Positions 26,252 to 33,148 of a stretch of DNA of 64,000 nt are shown one piece after another; position 1 is the stretch's first letter; each line of letters opens with the position of its first letter. The notes under the pieces were generated by a model, which worked only from the letters and a program-made list of their open reading frames with translations, made no database searches and had not been told where the DNA came from. Made by a program: the position numbers and the translations under genes. Origin of the DNA: Streptomyces cavernae (GTDB taxonomy: Bacteria > Actinomycetota > Actinomycetes > Streptomycetales > Streptomycetaceae); assembly GCF_004023625.1 (NCBI RefSeq), contig NZ_RPDJ01000044.1, positions 22,278 through 86,277 on the forward strand, given 5' to 3'.

Positions 26252-26995
26252 ATGAAGACCCAGACCGTCGGCGACGTCATGACCAGCGACGTCGTCCAGG
26301 CGCACCTGGAGACGCCGTTCAAGGATGTGGTCCGGCTGCTGGACCGGCACCGAATCGGCGGGCTGCCGGTCGTGGATCACGACGACAAGGTGCTCGGGGT
26401 GATCTCCGGTACTGATCTGGTGCGCGGGCAGGCAGCCCGAGCGGAGCCCGGCGTGCGGGACGACAAGGGCCACGGCCGTCGATCCCGGCTGCCCGGCCTA
26501 CGACACCCATGGCGCGGCGCGGCTGCTGAGGCCCGCGCCACCACAGCCGCCGACCTCATGACGACGCCCGCGATCACGGTGCACCCCGAGCAGGCCGTCC
26601 CGGACGCCGCGCGTGTGATGGAGCGTCACCACATCGAGCGGCTGCCCGTGGTGGACGAGGAGGACCGTCTGATCGGCATCGCCACCCGGCGCGATCTGCT
26701 GCGGGTCTTCCTTTGCACGGACGAGGACATCCGCCACCAGGTGATCGACGAGGTGCTGGTGGGCGCTCTGGGCCTGCCGTCCGATGCCGTCGTCGTCTCC
26801 GTCCGGGACGGGATGGTCAGGCTGGAAGGGCGCCTGGAGCACCGCAGCGAGATCCCAGAGGTGATCCGTGCGGTGTGGCGGGTGGACGGGGTGGTCGGTG
26901 TGGTCAACAGCCTGACCTTCCGGATCGACGACATCCACCCGCCCCGGAAGCACCCGTCCCGCAGGATCGCCCACCACTGGCTGCCGGAGCGGTGA
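26252..26995 (+). CDS. CBS-BON domain protein (second copy)
   Basis: A 247-residue paralogue of the protein at 22289, with the same layout: CBS (5-60), linker, CBS (95-155) and BON (160-220). Near-identical stretches include MERHHIERLPVVDEEDRLIG and the C-terminus HPSRRIAHHWLPER. Even nucleotide sequence is conserved through the second CBS motif, so duplication was fairly recent or the copies are gene-converted. The ATG at 26252 has GAAGGAGGAG upstream. The linker differs most between copies. Confidence 0.9.
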   Translation: MKTQTVGDVMTSDVVQAHLETPFKDVVRLLDRHRIGGLPVVDHDDKVLGVISGTDLVRGQAARAEPGVRDDKGHGRRSRLPGLRHPWRGAAAEARATTAADLMTTPAITVHPEQAVPDAARVMERHHIERLPVVDEEDRLIGIATRRDLLRVFLCTDEDIRHQVIDEVLVGALGLPSDAVVVSVRDGMVRLEGRLEHRSEIPEVIRAVWRVDGVVGVVNSLTFRIDDIHPPRKHPSRRIAHHWLPER

Positions 26996-27064
26996 CCCGG
27001 CGGCGCATCGCCCAGGCAGCGCCGCGCGCCAGGTTCGGGCCGGAGCCGGGCGCGCAGACCGACC

Positions 27065-27092
27065 GGCGGGAGCCGTTCACACGGCTCCCGCC
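27065..27092 (+). terminator. Hairpin terminator after the second CBS-BON gene
   Basis: Perfect 11-bp stem (GGCGGGAGCCG and complement) with a TTCACA loop, 69 nt beyond the stop. Confidence 0.82.
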
Positions 27093-27350
27093 CGTCGGCG
27101 TCGGTCGGAATGCGCGGGGGCTGTGGCGCGGCGGAGAAGGCTTCGCCCCCTCCGCCGAGCACAAGGCCTGCCCGCGCGTCCCCGGTGGCAAGGGGCGTCC
27201 GTCGGGCTCAGCCCGGGTAAAGGCGGGAGGACCCATCCGCTTCTCGCGGATCCTGATTGCGCGGTGCGCGAGCTCGGGCTCGCTTCTCCGCGTCTCTGTG
27301 CCGGGTCCTTCCGCCGATTCCATGGAAACACGCGGTCGTACGGCACGACC
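27093..27350. other. Intergenic stretch between two terminators, no gene seen
   Basis: Convergent-gene spacer. No ORF has Streptomyces-like third-position bias with a start site. A GGCGGAGAAGG...CCCCCTCCGCC imperfect hairpin (about 27129-27160) is the only structure noted. Confidence 0.6.
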
Positions 27351-27388
27351 AGGGCCGGGTGGGCCGTCTGAACGGTCCACCCGGCCCT
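27351..27388 (-). terminator. Long hairpin terminator after the USP gene
   Basis: A 17-bp stem with one G-T pair and a CTGA loop (27351-27367 and 27372-27388) lies 48 nt beyond the USP stop on the minus strand. The left arm starts AGGGCCGGGTGGGCC, so its base composition resembles the dormancy palindromes, but its position fits a terminator. Confidence 0.82.
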
Positions 27389-27436
27389 GTAGTGCCGCTG
27401 GGCGTGACGCGGATGCCGCGGACGCGGGCAGTCGGC

Positions 27437-28276
27437 TCACCGTTGCCGCACGGCCGGCACCATGACCACGGGGCAGTGGGAGCGATGCAGCAGGGTGTGC
27501 GCGACCGGCCGCAGGTGTGGGCCGAGCTTATGACCGTGAGGGTGGGCGCCGATGACGACGACGGCGGCCTCGCGGGTGGCCTCCAGCAGCGTATGTGCCG
27601 GGGCGGCGCGGACGACGCGGGTCGCCACTCCGACGTCGGGGTGCCGCTCCCGCAGCCGGGCCATCGTGAAGCGCGGCACCGCCTCCTCGGCCCTGCCGTG
27701 CCGGGCCTCCTCCTGCTGCCCGGGGCTGGTCGCGGGCAGGAGCGAGGGCAGTTCGGGTGTGCTGTGCCGGTGCGTCCAGGAATGCAGGACACTCAGCCCG
27801 GTACCGCGCCGCTCCGCCTCCTCGAAGGCATAGGCGGCGGCGTCCTCGTCGGCGTCGCCCTCCAGGCCGAGCAGCACATCACCGCCGTCACCGCACCGGT
27901 GATCGCCGCGTACGACGAGCAGTGGACTGTGCATATGGGCAGCCAGACGCAGGCTCACCGAGCCGAACACCAGGCCGGTGAGCCCACCGAACCCCCGGGT
28001 GCCGACGACGGTGAGGGCCGCACGCTCGCTCTCACGCGTCAGCGCCGCCACGGCTCCGCCCTCGGCGGCTTCGGCCACCACGGGCAGACCGGGGTGGCGC
28101 TCACGCACTCGTAAAACGGCCGACGCGAGGACCGGTCCGGCCGCGTCGACGTCGGGCACGGCGTACACGACACGCAGGGCCGCGCCCCGCCGCGCCGCTT
28201 CCCCCGCGGCCCAGTCCAGTGCCCGTACGGCGACGAGTGAGCCGTCCACTCCGACGACCACGTGCTGGAGAGTCAT
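27437..28276 (-). CDS. Universal stress protein, tandem UspA domains
   Basis: A 279-residue protein with two UspA domains (about 1-140 and 150-279). Each ends in an ATP-binding-type signature: GTRGFGGLTGLVFGSVSLRL in the first and GAHPHGHKLGPHLRPVAH in the second, where the glycine pattern is weaker. Two-domain USPs such as Rv1996 and Rv2623 are hallmarks of the mycobacterial DosR regulon. Rv2623 binds ATP and slows growth; by analogy only. The ATG at 28276 has AAGGGGG 7 nt upstream. It is monocistronic, with its own boxes upstream and hairpin downstream. Confidence 0.9.
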   Translation of the reverse strand: MTLQHVVVGVDGSLVAVRALDWAAGEAARRGAALRVVYAVPDVDAAGPVLASAVLRVRERHPGLPVVAEAAEGGAVAALTRESERAALTVVGTRGFGGLTGLVFGSVSLRLAAHMHSPLLVVRGDHRCGDGGDVLLGLEGDADEDAAAYAFEEAERRGTGLSVLHSWTHRHSTPELPSLLPATSPGQQEEARHGRAEEAVPRFTMARLRERHPDVGVATRVVRAAPAHTLLEATREAAVVVIGAHPHGHKLGPHLRPVAHTLLHRSHCPVVMVPAVRQR

Positions 28277-28367
28277 CTCGCAGCCCCCTTCCTGATCCGT
28301 GGTGCTCCTCAGGCCGATGTTCGTCGCCCGCCAGGGTTCGGGGCAGGGGCCGCCGCGTACCGTCACC

Positions 28368-28404
28368 GCGCCACACGGCCCTTGTCCGTGGGGCCGTTCG
28401 GCCC
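28368..28404 (-). promoter_or_regulatory. Paired dormancy boxes upstream of the USP gene
   Basis: GCGCCACACGGCCC (28368-28381) and GGGCCGTTCGGCCC (28391-28404), centres 23 bp apart, lie about 100-120 bp before the USP start codon. The consensus-perfect copy is the distal one. A GACGGT (minus strand, 28359-28364) lies 33.5 bp from the perfect copy, but the -10 is not certain. Confidence 0.55.
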
Positions 28405-28416
28405 CTTCGACGGCGG

Positions 28417-28857
28417 TCAGGAAGACAGGTCCAGCCCGTACATGCTGTGTCCGCCCACGAGTTCGCGGCCGGTGACCAGTTCGGGCTCGATGCGCACGAA
28501 CACGCCGTCGGGCGAGGGCGCCCAGGGACGCGGGCCGGTCCGGGACAGCCGTTCATGCGCGGCGGTGCCGGTGACCACGGTGGCCCGTCCGGTGACGACG
28601 ACACTCCAGCCGGAGTGCGCGACCGGGTCGACCTCGTCGGTCTCGAAGGCGACCACCGTGCCATCGACAGCGCGCACCAGTTCCGAGCCGGCCGAGGTCC
28701 GCAAGACCACCGAACCGTCGTCGTCCAGGCGGAAATTGACGGGCAGCACCGCGGGCAGCGCGCGGCGTGTGAAGACGATGCGTCCGACGGGGACCTTCGC
28801 CATCAACCGCAGACACTCCCGCCGCCCCAGCTCGCGGAAACCGTCGTTCGCATCCAT
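28417..28857 (-). CDS. PNPOx-fold flavin/F420-type protein (first copy)
   Basis: A 146-residue split-barrel protein of the pyridoxamine 5'-phosphate oxidase-like superfamily: LMAKVPVGRIVFTRRALPAV, PVNFRLDDDGSVVLRTS and a central GWSVVVTGRA strand. Such proteins bind FMN or F420. The substrate is unknown, and Rv0080 in the DosR regulon is a comparable member. I chose the ATG at 28857; an upstream ATG at 28902 falls inside the predicted -10 element. A paralogue lies at 60910. Confidence 0.85.
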   Translation of the reverse strand: MDANDGFRELGRRECLRLMAKVPVGRIVFTRRALPAVLPVNFRLDDDGSVVLRTSAGSELVRAVDGTVVAFETDEVDPVAHSGWSVVVTGRATVVTGTAAHERLSRTGPRPWAPSPDGVFVRIEPELVTGRELVGGHSMYGLDLSS

Positions 28858-28900
28858 CAGCCCGTCCGTCTCTTGCCCGACACAACGCGTATGAGGTTCC

Positions 28901-28943
28901 ATCCTCCGCCGCGCCGGTTCCGGGGGGAGGGGCCATGGGTCCC
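28901..28943 (-). promoter_or_regulatory. Dormancy box and -10 upstream of the PNPOx-fold gene
   Basis: GGGCCATGGGTCCC (28930-28943) is followed on the minus strand by GAGGAT (28901-28906), starting 30.5 bp from the centre. The predicted leader is about 37 nt. No second box at 22 bp is visible. The wider 28858-29194 gap otherwise holds only the boxes of the next gene. Confidence 0.62.
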
Positions 28944-29111
28944 GGACCGGCCGGAGAGGGGCCCCGGCCGGAGGGACGATTGTCACCGACCGGAGGGCGC
29001 CGGCGGACGGCGGCATGGTCCGCCGCCCGGTGCGGGCGACGGGGCCGCCGCGTACCCACAGCTCGCGCTGCCCTTCCGAAAGGTCCGCCCGGCATGGCGG
29101 CCCGCCCCGTC

Positions 29112-29158
29112 GGGCCCATGGGCCCCACCCGACGTGCAGGGTGGGGACCGATCGGCCC
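29112..29158 (+). promoter_or_regulatory. Dormancy boxes upstream of the STAS gene
   Basis: GGGCCCATGGGCCC (29112-29125) and GGACCGATCGGCCC (29145-29158) are 33 bp apart centre to centre, three helical turns rather than the usual two. No clear -10 fits; a start close to the ATG at 29195 would be needed. Confidence 0.5.
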
Positions 29159-29194
29159 TACCCTGCACCCGCATGTTCCGGCTTGTCTCGGAGC

Positions 29195-29587
29195 ATGTCC
29201 GAAACCTGGCCCGATACCGGGCCCCGCCACATCGAACGGTGGATCTGCGGGACGACCGTGGTGGAGCTGAGCGGCGAGATCGACATCCTGACTGCGCCGT
29301 CCGTATCGGCACACCTCGACGCCCTGACCGCCTGCCCGCACCCCGACCTGGTCGTGGACCTGCGCACCGTGTCGTTCATCGACTGCTCCGGCCTGAGCAC
29401 ACTGTGCCGCGCTCGGAAGCGGGCCCTCGAGCAGCGGGGCCGACTGCGACTCGTCGCCGACAGTGCCCGCTTTCTGCGGATCCTTAGGTACGCCGGTCTG
29501 TCCGGGGTCTTCGAAGTGCACCGCCGACTCTCCGAGGCTCTCGCGGGTACTCCCCGGCAGAGCGTCGTCCCTGCGGCTGCCCGCTGA
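29195..29587 (+). CDS. STAS-domain anti-sigma-factor antagonist
   Basis: A 130-residue single STAS domain. STVVELSGEIDI-like strands are seen as CGTTVVELSGEIDILTAPSV, and the phosphorylatable-serine loop is VSFIDCSGLSTLCRA, as in SpoIIAA/RsbV antagonists. Such proteins release a sigma factor by binding its anti-sigma kinase when dephosphorylated. No partner kinase is in the window. The ATG at 29195 has only a weak GGAG immediately upstream, consistent with a short or absent leader. Confidence 0.85.
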   Translation: MSETWPDTGPRHIERWICGTTVVELSGEIDILTAPSVSAHLDALTACPHPDLVVDLRTVSFIDCSGLSTLCRARKRALEQRGRLRLVADSARFLRILRYAGLSGVFEVHRRLSEALAGTPRQSVVPAAAR

Positions 29588-29686
29588 CCAGTCCCTGGCG
29601 GCGGGCACCGCCTGTGCGGACGGGACGGTCGTCCGACGACGCACGTCATGAACACGGCGCCGCCGGTGCCCGGTGGTGCCGGGCCA

Positions 29687-29722
29687 GGGCCGAACGGCCC
29701 CCTTCCCAGGCCGAGTCGGTCC
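29687..29722 (+). promoter_or_regulatory. Dormancy box pair upstream of the Rv1733c-like gene
   Basis: GGGCCGAACGGCCC (29687-29700) matches the copy before the GAF regulator exactly. A weaker copy, GGCCGAGTCGGTCC (29709-29722), has its centre 22 bp on. No -10 of the usual form fits. Confidence 0.52.
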
Positions 29723-29836
29723 CGGTCGGCCTCAAGGTGACCCCTGGTCGGCCCACGCCACGGCGTCTGCCGGGCTGCCACCGTGCTGACTGGGACCACA
29801 ACGCCGGCGGGGACCACGACGAGGAGGTGCGGACCG

Positions 29837-30430
29837 ATGAGCAGCAGGCGGTCGAAGCGGAGCCGTATACGTACGACGCGACGGCTGTGGCGGTGGCGGA
29901 GCAACCCGCTGCGCCGACGCGACGATGTCATAGAGGCATGGGTCGTGCTGACCGTCTGGGCGGTCGTCGTAGTGGGTGGCGCGCTCGCCGGCCTGGTCAC
30001 GGCCCTCGCGGCGCAGGAGACCTTCGCCCAGCAGCGTGCCGAGCGGCATTCGGTACGGGCCGAGCTCGTCGCGGATGTCCCGCGGAGCGCTTCGGCCGGC
30101 GCGCGGGACATGACCCAGGCCACGGTCCGCTGGACGGGCCCGGACGGTTCCGCCCGCACCGGCCGCGCGCTGGTGAAGACCGGGCAGCAGGCCGGAGCCG
30201 CGGTCGTGATCTGGACGGATGGAGAAGGACGGCTCAGCATCGAGCCGCCGAGCCCCGTGGAGGGTGCCGTCGAGGCGGGGTTCATGGGAACCACCGCGGC
30301 GCTCGCCGCCGCCGGCACGGCGTTCGGAGCGGGAGCCCTCGTCCGGTGGCGGCTCGAGAAGCGGCGCGTCGACCGATGGGGGACGGAGTGGGCGCTGGTC
30401 GGCCCGCAGTGGGGCCACAAGACCGGGTGA
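29837..30430 (+). CDS. Rv1733c-like two-helix membrane protein
   Basis: A 197-residue protein with an Arg-rich N-terminus and a first transmembrane segment near residues 32-58 (AWVVLTVWAVVVVGGALAG). A roughly 90-residue extracytoplasmic domain follows (ATVRWTGPDGSARTGRALVK), then a second hydrophobic segment near 152-172. This layout matches actinobacterial homologues of Rv1733c, a DosR-regulon antigen of unknown function. GAGGAGG sits 9 nt before the ATG. The WS/DGAT gene begins 188 nt downstream and may share the transcript. Confidence 0.8.
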   Translation: MSSRRSKRSRIRTTRRLWRWRSNPLRRRDDVIEAWVVLTVWAVVVVGGALAGLVTALAAQETFAQQRAERHSVRAELVADVPRSASAGARDMTQATVRWTGPDGSARTGRALVKTGQQAGAAVVIWTDGEGRLSIEPPSPVEGAVEAGFMGTTAALAAAGTAFGAGALVRWRLEKRRVDRWGTEWALVGPQWGHKTG

Positions 30431-30618
30431 GGTGAACGGTCTCGCCGACCCGTCCTGGTTGGCCGGGTACTGTCGCGGCCGTCGTGCCCGCGGTCGCTCG
30501 CGACGCAATCGCCGAGGCCATCGGCGCCGAACTGTCCGGCACCGGCAAGGCCGGGCCGGCGCGACAATGGAGCCTGGCACCTGTGTTCCTGGTCCTCGTC
30601 CCGAAGGGAGGTGGGATC

Positions 30619-32052
30619 ATGGACAAGTCGAGCGGAGCGTCCAGGTCCGCCCGGCCCGGTTCCCGGACGGCGATCATGGAGCGGTTGAGCCCGCAGGACC
30701 TCATGATGCTGTGGCCTGATGATCTCGGCTGGCCCGAGACCATAGGCGCCCTCGCCATCCTCGACGGAACCGGACTGCTCGACCCGGACGGCCGCTTCCG
30801 TGTCGAGGCGGTACGTGAGGTGATCGAAAGCCGCCTGCCGCTGGCTCACCGGTTCCGCCAGCTGCTCCACACGCCCCGGCCTGGACTGGGCCCGCCACTG
30901 TGGGTCGATGCGCGGTCGTTCGATCTCACCGAGCACGTACGGGTCCGCCCGTTCGCCGCTCCCCCCGATGAGGCGCAGCTTCTCCGCACCGTCGAGCGAC
31001 TGCGTGCCGTCCCGTTCGAGCGTTCCCGGCCGCTGTGGCTGATGTGGTTCCTGCCCGGGCTGGCGGACGACCGGGTGGCCATGTTCGTCAAGTTGCACCA
31101 CACCATCGCCGACGGTGCGGCGGGGGTGGCGCTGGTGGGCACGTTCCTCGACCTCAGCGCCGATGCGCCCGCGACGCCCACCCGCCCGTGGACCCCGGCT
31201 CCGAAGCCGTCGAGCCGGGACCTGTTCGAGGACAACCTTCGTCGGCGCGTCCAGGCGGCCCGAGACTCTGTGTCGAAGCTGGCTCGGCCCACCGCCACGC
31301 TGCGGCGGGCCCGGGAGGGGTGGCCCGCAGTACGCGAGGGCTTCATCAGGGGGCGAGCGCCGCGGACCAGCTTCAATGTCCCGATCGGCCGAGACCGCAG
31401 GATGGCGGTCGTCCGCAGCAGTCTCGACGTCCCGAAGCAGATCGCTCACGACCACGATGCCAAACTGAACGACGTTCTGATGACGGCCGTCGCCGGCGGC
31501 CTGCGAGAGCTGTTGTGCGGCCGGGAGGAGAGCGTCGAGGACCTGGTCCTGCGGGCTTTCGTTCCCGTCTCGCTGCACCGGGAGCAGCCCGGTCGGGCAC
31601 GTGGCAATCAGAACGGAATGATGTTCGTGCCGCTGCCGGTCGGTGAGGCCGATCCCGTTCGGCGGCTGCGGGCGATCGCCACGGCGAGCGCCGAACGCAA
31701 GAAGTACGTCGTTCGTCCTCCCGAAGGCGTGATCGCCCGTAACGGCGTCCTCCAACGGGCCATGCTGCGCCGCCTCGCCCGTCAACGGTGGGCGAACGTG
31801 TACGTCACCAACATCCCGGGGCCTCCCGCTCCGCTCTACCTCGGTGGGGCGAGACTGCTCGAGGTGTTCCCCGTGGTGCCGCTCAGTGCGAACGTCACAC
31901 TGGGCGTCGGCGCACTCACCTATGCCGGGCAGCTCAGCGTCTCCGTCATAGCCGACGCGAGTGCCCTCCCCGATGTCGAGGTCTTCGCCGCGGGCATGGA
32001 GAACGCACTGCAGGCACTGGGGGCGCTGCGAACCCGGGCTGACGCGCGGTGA
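30619..32052 (+). CDS. Wax ester synthase/diacylglycerol acyltransferase (Tgs1-like)
   Basis: Transfers acyl groups from acyl-CoA to diacylglycerol or long-chain alcohols, making storage lipid. The 477-residue product has MERLSPQDLMMLWP at its N-terminus and the catalytic HHTIADG (HHxxxDG) at about residue 160. Further on are NVYVTNIPGPPAPLYLGGARL and a PLSANVTLGVGALTYAGQL segment typical of the family. M. tuberculosis Tgs1 (Rv3130c) is DosR-induced and builds triacylglycerol in hypoxia. GGGAGGTGG precedes the ATG at 30619. No dormancy box is visible in 30431-30618. Confidence 0.92.
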   Translation: MDKSSGASRSARPGSRTAIMERLSPQDLMMLWPDDLGWPETIGALAILDGTGLLDPDGRFRVEAVREVIESRLPLAHRFRQLLHTPRPGLGPPLWVDARSFDLTEHVRVRPFAAPPDEAQLLRTVERLRAVPFERSRPLWLMWFLPGLADDRVAMFVKLHHTIADGAAGVALVGTFLDLSADAPATPTRPWTPAPKPSSRDLFEDNLRRRVQAARDSVSKLARPTATLRRAREGWPAVREGFIRGRAPRTSFNVPIGRDRRMAVVRSSLDVPKQIAHDHDAKLNDVLMTAVAGGLRELLCGREESVEDLVLRAFVPVSLHREQPGRARGNQNGMMFVPLPVGEADPVRRLRAIATASAERKKYVVRPPEGVIARNGVLQRAMLRRLARQRWANVYVTNIPGPPAPLYLGGARLLEVFPVVPLSANVTLGVGALTYAGQLSVSVIADASALPDVEVFAAGMENALQALGALRTRADAR

Positions 32053-32082
32053 AGCCGACACAGACGGAGACGCCCGATAGCC

Positions 32083-32161
32083 CTCACCGTCCCGCGCGGC
32101 TCGCGCCGGCGCTCACCGTCCCGCCGGGCTCGCGGCGACCGTCCCGCCGCGCTCACGGCGG
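32083..32161. repeat. Three imperfect 24-29-bp direct repeats between convergent genes
   Basis: Units beginning at about 32083, 32112 and 32138 share ACCGTCCCGC followed by a GCTCRCG segment. The last unit can fold (CCGCCG...CGGCGG). The tract may act as a terminator between the convergent WS/DGAT and USP genes. Confidence 0.55.
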
Positions 32162-32180
32162 TCCTTCGGCCGTGTCGTCG

Positions 32181-33083
32181 TCAGTCGTGCGGGACCACCG
32201 CGACCGGGCAGGCCACCTCGCGGATCAGCGTGTGGGCGACCGGACCGAGGTGGGAACCGACCGCGCCGCGCCGACGCCTGCGCCGGCCCACCACCAGCAG
32301 CCCGGCACCGCCCGCGGCCTTCACGACCAGACGGGCCGGGCGCCCCTCCGACAGCGTTTCCCGCACGAAGACACCGGCGTACTTCTCGCGCCATGGCTCC
32401 AGCAGCGCCCTCAGCTCCCGCTCCGCCCGCGCCCGGTCCTGGGCACGCTCCTCGGCGTCCACGAGGCCGTGCCGGTAGGGGACGTGCCAGGCGTGCACCA
32501 CGCGCAGCGGCGCTCCGCGGGCCTGCGCGGCCCTCAGCGCGAACTCGAGCACTTCGTCGCACGGCCCGCCGACGTCGAGGGCGACCGCCACGTCACGACA
32601 GGGCGTATGAACCGATGGCTCGCCCGACCGGTCCGGAAGGTGGTCGTCCTGCCTGGTGTGACCGGACCGTACAAGGACGACCGGCCGCCCGGCGTGTGCG
32701 ACGGTCGCCATGGCCACGGAGCCCGCGAAGAAGCCGCCGACACCGCCGAAGCCCCGGCTGCCGAGCACCAGCAGTTCGGCGTCCTCCGCCTCGGCGAGTA
32801 GTGCGGGTCCGGGTGGTCTGCGCAACTGCTCGGTGACGATGCACAGTTGCGGGTAGCGCTCGTTCAGGCGGTCGCCCGCGCTCCGCAGCACCTTGAGCGC
32901 CCGGTCCTGCGGAGCCTGAAGTTCGGGCAGGGTCGGGGGCCTTCCCTCGTCGGGCATCCCCTCCCATGCGTGCACCAGACGGAGCGGCAGGCCGCGCCGC
33001 AACGCCTCCCGTGCTGCCCAGTGGGCCGCGGCGTCGCTCTCCCGCGAGCCGTCCAGGCCCGCCACCACTACCGGCCTGAGCAT
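32181..33083 (-). CDS. Universal stress protein, tandem UspA domains
   Basis: A 300-residue two-domain USP. Domain 1 ends with GSRGFGGVGGFFAGSVAMAT, a clear G-x2-G-x9-G-S ATP-binding motif. Domain 2 ends with an unusual Arg run, GRRRRRRGAVGSHLGPVAHT, in place of the first glycine pair. The start is either 33083 or 33089 (two ATGs six bases apart); GAGGAG spacing favours 33083. It is the third gene of a minus-strand USP-ppdK-USP unit, 65 nt after ppdK. Confidence 0.9.
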   Translation of the reverse strand: MLRPVVVAGLDGSRESDAAAHWAAREALRRGLPLRLVHAWEGMPDEGRPPTLPELQAPQDRALKVLRSAGDRLNERYPQLCIVTEQLRRPPGPALLAEAEDAELLVLGSRGFGGVGGFFAGSVAMATVAHAGRPVVLVRSGHTRQDDHLPDRSGEPSVHTPCRDVAVALDVGGPCDEVLEFALRAAQARGAPLRVVHAWHVPYRHGLVDAEERAQDRARAERELRALLEPWREKYAGVFVRETLSEGRPARLVVKAAGGAGLLVVGRRRRRRGAVGSHLGPVAHTLIREVACPVAVVPHD

Positions 33084-33148
33084 GACCATCACTCCTCTCG
33101 GCCCGTACTGTCGCCCTGCCTGCAACGGGCTTCCTCGTCGCTTCCTCG

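Noticed and set aside
27351..27388. Candidate dormancy box in the AGGGCCGGGTGGGCC sequence
   Set aside because: It is part of a 17-bp-stem hairpin directly after the USP stop codon and far from any start; better explained as a terminator.
28858..28902. Upstream ATG (28902) for the PNPOx-fold gene
   Set aside because: It coincides with the predicted -10 hexamer, so it would not be in the mRNA.
29158..32061. 967-codon minus-strand ORF
   Set aside because: Spans the antisense of three well-supported plus-strand genes.
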